Below, piece by piece: positions 1-4,516 of a stretch of DNA of 5,814 bases. Both the position numbers and the translations under genes were made by a program. This DNA is from Chloroflexota bacterium (lineage in GTDB: Bacteria > Chloroflexota > UBA11872 > VXNJ01): assembly GCA_026708165.1 (NCBI GenBank), contig JAPOVO010000115.1, positions 1-5,814 of the forward strand, written 5' to 3'. The first letter of the stretch is position 1. Every line of letters begins with the position of its first letter. The notes under the pieces are model-generated. The model was not told where the DNA came from and searched no databases. It was given only the letters and a program-made list of their open reading frames with translations.

Positions 1-338
1 GATCGATATATCGACGGCGCTTCTCCCAGGCGGGAAATGTCATCGATCGCCTCGATCTTGTAGTTCTGCCCCATGCCTCCAAGCAGAGCCTTGGCGTCCC
101 CGGCTTCGAGTTCTTCGTACTGAAACGGATCGGCTTTCGAGATCAATCGCCGCATACGCCGCTCGATCTCTTCGAGATCGTCCGGCGTCAACGACCGCGG
201 AAGGTCGAAGTCATAGTAGAAGCCATCGTCTATCGGCGGCCCGAAGCCCAGGCTGGCGTTGGGGAACATCTCCGTCACCGCCGCCGCCATGACGTGCGCA
301 CAGGAGTGCCGCATCTTTTCAAGTTCAGACATTGTCAT
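1..338 (-). CDS. thrS: Threonyl-tRNA synthetase, N-terminal part (truncated by window edge)
   Basis: Charges tRNA-Thr with threonine in the cytoplasm. About 112 codons are visible; the catalytic core and anticodon-binding domain lie beyond position 1. The reading starts MTMSELEKMRHSCAHVMAAA, so the editing-domain signature HxxxH (H11, H15) is right at the N-terminus. It is followed by the conserved stretch GPPIDDGFYYDFD and by RLGEAPSIYR near the edge, the order seen in the ThrRS N2 (editing) domain. The roughly 60-residue TGS (N1) domain that precedes this in E. coli ThrRS is absent. The ATG at 338-336 is preferred because GGAG (352-349 on this strand) lies 10 nt upstream; a second ATG at 332-330 is possible. 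No coding sequence that could supply a TGS domain is seen upstream. Family assignment is firm; the missing domain is read directly from the sequence. Confidence 0.93.
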   Translation of the reverse strand, partial: MTMSELEKMRHSCAHVMAAAVTEMFPNASLGFGPPIDDGFYYDFDLPRSLTPDDLEEIERRMRRLISKADPFQYEELEAGDAKALLGGMGQNYKIEAIDDISRLGEAPSIYR

Positions 339-363
339 ATTGTGAGCGCTCCGTTGATTGATG

Positions 364-380
364 GCGGGAGAGAGTCCCGC
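364..380 (-). promoter_or_regulatory. Second hairpin in the thrS leader
   Basis: Inverted repeat GCGGGA (364-369) and TCCCGC (375-380) with a five-base loop. It sits between the terminator-like hairpin and the thrS ribosome site. Its GCGGG arm on the minus strand (380-376) could instead pair with CCCGC at 411-407, which overlaps the 5' arm of the terminator hairpin. The two folds are therefore mutually exclusive, as expected of an antiterminator/terminator switch. No biochemical support; inferred from complementarity only. Confidence 0.35.
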
Positions 381-408
381 GAATTAAAACGGCCCGGAAA
401 TTCCGGGC
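381..408 (-). terminator. Terminator-like hairpin with T tract in the thrS leader
   Basis: Read on the minus strand, arms GCCCGG (408-403) and CCGGGC (397-392) enclose a five-base AATTT loop, giving a 6-bp all-GC stem. It is followed within three bases by TTTTAATT. This is the shape of an intrinsic terminator, and it ends about 43 nt before the thrS start with no gene ending just upstream on that strand. A terminator in that position usually means attenuation of the downstream gene. The function is inferred, and the T tract is interrupted by AA. Confidence 0.45.
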
Positions 409-602
409 GGGCATCCCCTCAACAACGCAGCGCGGCGCGCTCCGCTACGAGGGGGCGGTAGTGATGGTGTTTTTCAGCCTGGGATTGTTTTGGAGCAAAT
501 TCAAAGCAAAGTGGATATCGCGAACGTATTAAGGCATCGTAGCACAGGTTTCCAACCATCCCGTCTGACTGAGGAGGGGCAATTGATAGAACGGGGCCGT
601 AG

Positions 603-1496
603 GTGGGCTTCATAGTCGCGCAGGTGTTCGGTCACGCAGCATTCGGTTTGATAATGCGTCACGCCAGGACCGATCCCCAGACCTACTTCAAGGTCGGCGC
701 GGTCAATTACTGGACCGCCATGCTGATGGCGCTGACGGCCGCTCTACTGGCCGGTGGGCTGAGCTTCGAATGGCCCGTGAGCCTGCTCGCCGTCTACCAG
801 GGAGTCAACTACCACTTTGCGTACATACTGCTTTTCGCGCTCATAGCGGTCGGCGGTCTGGCGGTCACCTTTACAGTCCTCCGCATCTCCGTATTGATAC
901 CCATCGTCGGGTCAATCATTTTCTGGGGCGAGTCGCCGGACGCCGTCCGGATCGTAGGGATTATTCTTACGCTCGCCGCGCTTCCGCTGCTCGGCGCGGA
1001 TGCTCGTCGTACGGCCGGTCCCGCCGGTGTGCGCACGCCTGCCTTGCTGATGCTTCTAACCATGCTGATGACGGGCACCGGATCTCTGGCCGCGAAGTCT
1101 TTCGCCGAAATAAGCGCCGAATCCAACGCTCTGGACTACGCCGCGTTTGCCTTTATGGGAGCGGCGGCGGGAACCGTTTTGACCTCGCCCCTGGTCAGCC
1201 GGATCGCTCGAAGACACCGCGAGACAAACCGCGCGGTGTCGTATCCCAAGGCTCGCCCTTGGAAAACCTGGTTGGTTCTTGGTATGGCCTTGGGCGCGGC
1301 GAACTTCTCACAAAACGCCGCTATGGTCCGCGCCTTGACCGAGCTTCCCGGCACGCTGGTGTTTCCGGTGGTGCTGAGCAGCTACCTGCTCCTGATCTTG
1401 CTAGCCGACTATGTGATTTGGAAAAGGCGCTTGGGCAAGGTGACGCTTGCCGGCGTTTTTCTTGCCATAGGCGGTCTGGTGCTGGCCAACCTGTAG
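603..1496 (+). CDS. EamA/DMT-superfamily transporter-like membrane protein
   Basis: A 297-residue integral membrane protein with ten hydrophobic segments, at roughly residues 2-19, 37-55, 71-88, 92-108, 115-132, 145-163, 177-197, 222-240, 249-270 and 279-297. This matches the two-fold five-helix repeat and length of the EamA/drug-metabolite transporter family, whose members move amino acids, sugars, nucleotides or drugs across the inner membrane. Supporting details are the glycine-bearing helix 4 ending FWGE and the matching helix 9 followed by ADYVIWKRRLGKVTLAG. Charged loops follow helices 5 and 7. The start is GTG at 603: an in-frame TAG at 600-602 lies directly before it and no earlier start is possible in frame. 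A good GAGGAGG ribosome site (571-577) is too far away and fits TTG at 583 in another phase. The substrate cannot be told from sequence; the neighbours give no hint. Confidence 0.82.
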   Translation: MGFIVAQVFGHAAFGLIMRHARTDPQTYFKVGAVNYWTAMLMALTAALLAGGLSFEWPVSLLAVYQGVNYHFAYILLFALIAVGGLAVTFTVLRISVLIPIVGSIIFWGESPDAVRIVGIILTLAALPLLGADARRTAGPAGVRTPALLMLLTMLMTGTGSLAAKSFAEISAESNALDYAAFAFMGAAAGTVLTSPLVSRIARRHRETNRAVSYPKARPWKTWLVLGMALGAANFSQNAAMVRALTELPGTLVFPVVLSSYLLLILLADYVIWKRRLGKVTLAGVFLAIGGLVLANL

Positions 1497-1580
1497 CCGC
1501 CCCAGCCTTTGCGCACTTATCCCTGACGGTTGTACTCTCGTTCGGTTTTGCCGCAGGGCGAACTCTTCGGCGCGAACACG

Positions 1581-1609
1581 TTGAAAATGACGTTGTTTCC
1601 GCCTATGAG
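1581..1609 (+). promoter_or_regulatory. Candidate promoter for the cytochrome c gene
   Basis: TTGAAA (1581-1586) and TATGAG (1604-1609) are separated by 17 nt, a reasonable sigma-70-type pair (5/6 and 4/6 matches). Transcription would begin near 1616, leaving a very short leader just before the AAGGA ribosome site (1619-1623). The 134-base gap after the transporter makes an own promoter plausible. No terminator is visible after the transporter, so co-transcription is also possible. Confidence 0.3.
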
Positions 1610-1630
1610 GTTCTCGGGAAGGACTATTCG

Positions 1631-2092
1631 ATGAGACTCGTTTCGTGGAGTTTCAGTCGAAATCTCACCGTCCGGACAGCCTTGGCTTTCCTCGCCGTCA
1701 GCATGGCTGTGATCGCCGCTTGCGGCGAAGGCGGTCGTGAGACGTCACGGCTGGAAAGCGCGCCACCGCCTACCGGAGCCGCAACCAAGCCTAGCGCCAC
1801 GCCTTCCCATCGAGTCGATTCTGACGCCGCCGAGACGCTGTTCAAGTCGAAGGGATGCATCGCCTGTCACGTCGTCTCCAGCATTCCCGAAGCGGTCGGG
1901 ACAATCGGCCCGCCCTTGGACGGGCTGGCGTCACGTAATGTGCTGGCGGCGGGGCTGCCCGTGACCGCGGACAACATCGCGAGATGGATCAGGTATCCGG
2001 CCGAAGTCAAACCCGGAACAGTGATGCCCAAGCTTGTCCAAGACGAAGCCGAGATCGAGATTCTCGTCGCCTGGTTGCTAACCCTCAGGTAA
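1631..2092 (+). CDS. Lipid-anchored monoheme cytochrome c (class I)
   Basis: A 153-residue exported electron carrier. Residues 15-31 form a hydrophobic signal segment ending in a lipobox, VIAAC, so Cys31 is the likely lipidated residue. Residues 32-65 are a Pro/Ala/Ser/Thr-rich linker. The globular domain follows: AAETLFKSKG, then the haem-attachment motif CIACH (76-80), the GPPLDGLASR stretch (93-102) and PGTVMPKL (128-135), in which Met132 is the likely distal haem ligand. A C-terminal helix ends ILVAWLLTLR. This order matches small c-type cytochromes such as those fused to cytochrome oxidase subunit II. Start ATG 1631 has AAGGA seven bases upstream. The protein would sit outside the cytoplasmic membrane and carry one electron between membrane complexes; its partner is not in the window. 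It converges on the protease gene across a 291-base gap. The same reading phase stays open backward through the transporter, but nothing there looks like protein. Confidence 0.88.
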   Translation: MRLVSWSFSRNLTVRTALAFLAVSMAVIAACGEGGRETSRLESAPPPTGAATKPSATPSHRVDSDAAETLFKSKGCIACHVVSSIPEAVGTIGPPLDGLASRNVLAAGLPVTADNIARWIRYPAEVKPGTVMPKLVQDEAEIEILVAWLLTLR

Positions 2093-2383
2093 GGCAAAGG
2101 AACACAAGGCTCGAAACCGCAGAACGCGGGTGGACTCGACGAGATCCATCCCTTTGCGCCCGCCCCAATTTGGCCTGCTGATAGTCATCCTCAGCTACAA
2201 GCTACAGGGAACTCTGAAATCCCGATCTACCAACGGCAACATAGAATCGGCTCCCGCAAAGGCGCGAATCAACCGGTCAATAGCAGCTCTCAGCGCCGTT
2301 TAGGCCAGACAACGTCAAGGGCAGCTAGATCTTGGCCCCCTTAGCACTCACGACACGCTGGGAAGCTCCGTTGCTCGGTCCCG
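2093..2383. other. Convergent intergenic gap without a recognised gene
   Basis: This lies between the ends of the cytochrome c gene (+) and the FtsH-like gene (-). I read it in both directions. Frames are short and broken, with no start plus ribosome site and no familiar motif, and no tRNA-like fold. The CCGAT and ATCGG stretches around 2222-2252 could pair only across a long loop and lack a T tract, so I do not call a terminator. It may contain decayed sequence, but nothing identifies it. Confidence 0.5.
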
Positions 2384-4246
2384 CTAGCGTTCGCCGTTAG
2401 CGCCGTTAGCGGACTCGCGCGTGTCCTCTCCGTTCCAGGATTTACCGTTGGCGGACTCGCCCGCGCCGTCTTCCGACTCATCCTCGTCGGCCGCCAGCAA
2501 TGCGCGAACGCCGCCCGCAATCCCGCCCGCGCTGGCGAGCGCGTATTGCGGAAGTATCCGCGGGCCTCGACCCGAAGCGATCAACTCGTCGTGCTTGGCC
2601 AGGATGTCGATCACGTCATCCCCGTCCAGTTCGCCGTGCTCGACAAGACCCTCCGCGATCTCGTGCATCCCACCGGCGTATTTGGCCAAGAGCGCTTTCG
2701 CCTTCTTGAACTCCTGTTCCAGGACCTGCTCGATTCGAGTCTTTGTCTCAGGATCAAGCTGACCCATTCCCCACGGACCATAGGAGAAGAGGCTGCCGTC
2801 GGCACCCCACATGGTGAGCATCTGGTAAGCGAGCATGGTGCAGTCGGTCAAGTCGCCGTATCCTCCGCTCATGCGGGTTCCGAGAAATAGTTCCTCGGCG
2901 GCACGGCTGGCCAGACCTGTCTGTATCCATGCCAGAGCCTCTTCGCGGGTCTGCGTGTGCCGTTCCTCCAGCGGCTTCACCGCCGAAAGCCCAAGCGCCG
3001 ATCCATGCCGAATGATCGTCACCTTCGACAGCCGGTGCCTCGGAAGCAGCTTTACCTGGGCGACCGCGTGGCCCGCCTCGTGATAGGCGAGTCTTCGCTT
3101 TTCGTCCAGCGACATGCTTCTGATTGGCTCACGGACACCCCATTCATGGGCCTCGCGGGCGCGCGAGAAGTCCTCGTAGGTGATTGCGTCGCGACCTTCG
3201 AAGTGAGCGTGGATCACCGCCTCGTTGATGACGAACTTGATGGCAACCGGCGTATAGCCGATGGTGTCGTTGCCCATGCGCGCCAGCGGCATTTCCTCGT
3301 GCCGGACTTTGGCGAGGTAGTACTGGATGATGTCCTTGCGGCCATCGAAGTCGGGGAAGTCGACGTGAATCCGGCGGTCGAAACGGCCGGGTCGCAACAG
3401 CGCCTGATCGAGAGCGCTCGCCAGGTTGGTCGCGCCGATCGTCAACACAGGCGGAGGAACCGCGCGCTCCTTTTTCAGCCCCAGCCGCCGCATAATGCGC
3501 GCCGTCCAGCCGTTGTCGAAGTTCGGCGGGTCCATCTGGAGCAGGAGTTCGTTGAGAAGACCCATGCCGCCCATGCCCATCATCCCGCCCATCATCATTC
3601 CGCCGCCAGTCTGCGCGCTCCGCGCCATGCCGATGGCGTCGATCTCGTCAATGAATATGATCGCGCCGCCGTGCTTCCGGGAGAGCTTGCGTGCCTTCCC
3701 GTAGAGCATCATCACCCGAAGGTTGCCGACACCCATGAACATGTTCTGGAATCCCGGCGCCGAGGCGTAGGCGAACGGCAAACCGGCTTCGGTCGCAATT
3801 GCCTGTGCAAGGTAGCTCTTGCCGGTTCCCGGCGGGCCTTCAAGCAGCAATCCTCTGGTGTAGTCACCGCCCATTTGCTTGAAGTCACGTACTCCTCGGA
3901 GCAGCATCACGATCCGCCGGGCGACTTCCAAGACCTGATCGTTTCCGCGATAGTCGTCGAACGTTACCCCGGTCTCACCCGGCTGCACCCAGTAAACGCG
4001 CCCCCGTCCGAGGAACATGAATAGCGCCCCGAACTGAACGATCATGAAGAGCATCACGTAAACAAGCTGGAACACCATCATGAAGACGCCCGCCATGAGG
4101 GCGGTCGCCTTGATCCAGAGGACTATCATCCCGATCGTCAAGATCAGCCATAGGATGAACTTGTACCTGTTGTTCCAGATGAACGTCAGCAGCCCACCGG
4201 AATCCGCCAGCCTGGCCCGTTGCCTGATGTCGTAGTTAGCGCCCAT
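2384..4246 (-). CDS. FtsH-like membrane AAA+ ATPase / M41 zinc metalloprotease
   Basis: A 620-residue membrane-bound, ATP-driven protease, likely cytoplasm-facing and hexameric, degrading membrane or misfolded proteins. In order: N-terminal cytoplasmic stretch; two closely spaced membrane helices (about 29-46 and 50-79) with almost no loop between them, where FtsH has a periplasmic domain; linker GVTFDDYRGND; Walker A GPPGTGKS (137-144); pore loop MFMGVG with aromatic F170; Walker B IIFIDEID (D200, E201); a Gly/Met-rich insert (214-229); an extra stretch (240-266); sensor region GATN (271-274); RPGRFDR with arginine fingers R285 and R288; zinc motif HEAGH (H389, E390, H393); and the third zinc ligand D465 in YGDLTD. 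ATPase and protease sites therefore both look intact. The C-terminus is an acidic, Asn/Gly-rich tail with ESANG twice. Start ATG 4246-4244 is chosen over an upstream TTG at 4276 because AGGA lies 8 nt before it. Not called ftsH because the layout differs from canonical FtsH. Confidence 0.9.
   Translation of the reverse strand: MGANYDIRQRARLADSGGLLTFIWNNRYKFILWLILTIGMIVLWIKATALMAGVFMMVFQLVYVMLFMIVQFGALFMFLGRGRVYWVQPGETGVTFDDYRGNDQVLEVARRIVMLLRGVRDFKQMGGDYTRGLLLEGPPGTGKSYLAQAIATEAGLPFAYASAPGFQNMFMGVGNLRVMMLYGKARKLSRKHGGAIIFIDEIDAIGMARSAQTGGGMMMGGMMGMGGMGLLNELLLQMDPPNFDNGWTARIMRRLGLKKERAVPPPVLTIGATNLASALDQALLRPGRFDRRIHVDFPDFDGRKDIIQYYLAKVRHEEMPLARMGNDTIGYTPVAIKFVINEAVIHAHFEGRDAITYEDFSRAREAHEWGVREPIRSMSLDEKRRLAYHEAGHAVAQVKLLPRHRLSKVTIIRHGSALGLSAVKPLEERHTQTREEALAWIQTGLASRAAEELFLGTRMSGGYGDLTDCTMLAYQMLTMWGADGSLFSYGPWGMGQLDPETKTRIEQVLEQEFKKAKALLAKYAGGMHEIAEGLVEHGELDGDDVIDILAKHDELIASGRGPRILPQYALASAGGIAGGVRALLAADEDESEDGAGESANGKSWNGEDTRESANGANGER
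2403..2460. repeat. Imperfect direct repeat in the 3' end of the protease gene
   Basis: CCGTTAGCGGACTCGC (2403-2418) recurs as CCGTTGGCGGACTCGC (2445-2460), one mismatch in 16, 42 bases apart and thus in frame. A tandem 9-mer CGCCGTTAG (2392-2400, 2401-2409) adjoins it. They encode the two ESANG units and the ANG-ANG end of the tail. This looks like local duplication within a disordered C-terminus. Confidence 0.7.
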
Positions 4247-4254
4247 TGTTCGAT

Positions 4255-4258
4255 TCCT
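4255..4258 (-). promoter_or_regulatory. Ribosome binding site deciding the protease start
   Basis: AGGA on the minus strand (4258-4255), 8 nt before the ATG at 4246-4244. The only in-frame upstream start, TTG at 4276-4274, would add ten residues (polar, not conserved-looking). The shorter form is therefore preferred. Confidence 0.65.
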
Positions 4259-4279
4259 ATGAGATTGGGGACTCAAACC

Positions 4280-4309
4280 ATCTGCGGCGCCCCGAACGCC
4301 CCCGCAGAT
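4280..4309. repeat. 8-bp inverted repeat in the divergent control region
   Basis: ATCTGCGG (4280-4287) and CCGCAGAT (4302-4309) are perfect inverted arms around a 14-base GC-rich centre. The repeat ends on the first base of the rightward -35 box and lies in the untranslated leader of the protease. It could be an operator for either gene or an mRNA hairpin in the protease leader. There is no T tract on the minus strand, so it is not an intrinsic terminator. Confidence 0.6.
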
Positions 4310-4337
4310 TGACTCCCCGGCTGTTGTCGATTATACG
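4309..4337 (+). promoter_or_regulatory. Candidate rightward promoter for the helicase gene
   Basis: TTGACT (4309-4314) and TATACG (4332-4337) are separated by exactly 17 nt, a near-consensus sigma-70-type pair. Transcription would start near 4344, giving the helicase gene a leader of about 170 bases. Call is by consensus only. Confidence 0.45.
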
Positions 4338-4358
4338 CTGTAAAAGGCTCCGAAAGTC
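4330..4358 (-). promoter_or_regulatory. Candidate leftward promoter for the protease gene
   Basis: A perfect -10 hexamer TATAAT lies on the minus strand at 4335-4330, overlapping the rightward -10 box. The -35 position at 17 nt spacing reads GACTTT (4358-4353), which is poor, so an activator or a non-consensus -35 would be needed. Transcription would start near 4323, giving a leader of about 77 bases that contains the 4280-4309 inverted repeat. Confidence 0.4.
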
Positions 4359-4474
4359 TGTGGACATTGAAAGTAGGCCGACCTCACAAACATCAGGAAT
4401 GCCGGACACATCTTTCGCCCGTTCGTGTCTTGTACGTGAGCGCATGATTTCGATACACTTCATTCTGTCCACAG
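4358..4474. repeat. Pair of inverted CTGT-N2-ACA sites
   Basis: CTGTGGACA (4358-4366) is repeated exactly in inverted orientation as TGTCCACAG (4466-4474). Each copy is itself close to a small palindrome, CTGT-N2-ACAG (perfect at 4465-4474, one mismatch at 4358-4367). They flank the first part of the helicase leader. They may be sites for one regulator. A 9-base match in a region this size can also arise by chance. Confidence 0.35.
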
Positions 4475-4505
4475 TTAACGTCATCGACTCGCCATCAACT
4501 GGACT

Positions 4506-4509
4506 GGGG
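4506..4509 (+). promoter_or_regulatory. Probable ribosome binding site for the helicase gene
   Basis: GGGG seven bases before the GTG at 4517. There is no ATG in this frame between the upstream stop (TGA 4445-4447) and the conserved region, so this site decides in favour of the GTG start over TTG at 4523 or 4550. Confidence 0.45.
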
Positions 4510-4516
4510 TCCGCTT

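Larger units (their letters stand above)
339..555 (-). promoter_or_regulatory. Candidate thrS promoter and leader region
   Basis: There is no convincing protein gene between thrS and the transporter. On the thrS strand a weak promoter pair is visible: TTGGAA (555-550), 18 nt, then TAATAC (531-526). Downstream, a short frame from TTG at 504 to TAG at 447-445 encodes 19 residues ending LKNTITTAPS, with three of its last seven residues threonine, and the terminator-like hairpin follows. This resembles a threonine-sensing leader peptide, but the frame has no ATG or visible ribosome site. A longer frame in another phase (ATG at 559-557, ending at 419) covers the same bases, with a KHHHYRPL stretch. 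No T-box consensus (GGTGGNACCGCG-like) was found. Confidence 0.28.

Noticed and set aside
339..480. T-box riboswitch upstream of thrS
   Set aside because: The conserved T-box sequence around TGGNACCGCG is not present before the terminator-like hairpin.
419..613. A 64-codon minus-strand frame with a KHHHYRPL stretch upstream of thrS
   Set aside because: No convincing ribosome site, unusual composition, and it overlaps the proposed leader structures. A histidine-type leader peptide was considered, but the downstream gene is thrS, so the threonine phase fits better.
770..1630. A long open frame on the plus strand in a different phase, running from inside the transporter into the cytochrome c gene
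   Set aside because: Its first ~287 residues are rich in Arg, Gly, Ser and His with no domain-like pattern, while the overlapping phase gives a clean ten-helix membrane protein. Only the part from ATG 1631 is real (cytochrome c).
2180..2340. Possible tRNA or small RNA in the convergent gap
   Set aside because: A GGTTGATTCG-like stretch on the minus strand recalls a T-loop, but no acceptor stem, D-arm or anticodon arm can be fitted around it.
2957..4024. A 355-codon plus-strand frame opposite the protease gene
   Set aside because: It is antisense to a gene with unmistakable FtsH-type motifs; its composition (Arg, His, Val rich) is the usual shadow of a GC-rich coding strand.
4358..4474. Proteobacterial LexA (SOS) boxes in the helicase leader
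   Set aside because: Half-sites CTGT and ACAG are present but separated by 2 bases instead of 8, and no Gram-positive-type GAAC-N4-GTTC site was found.
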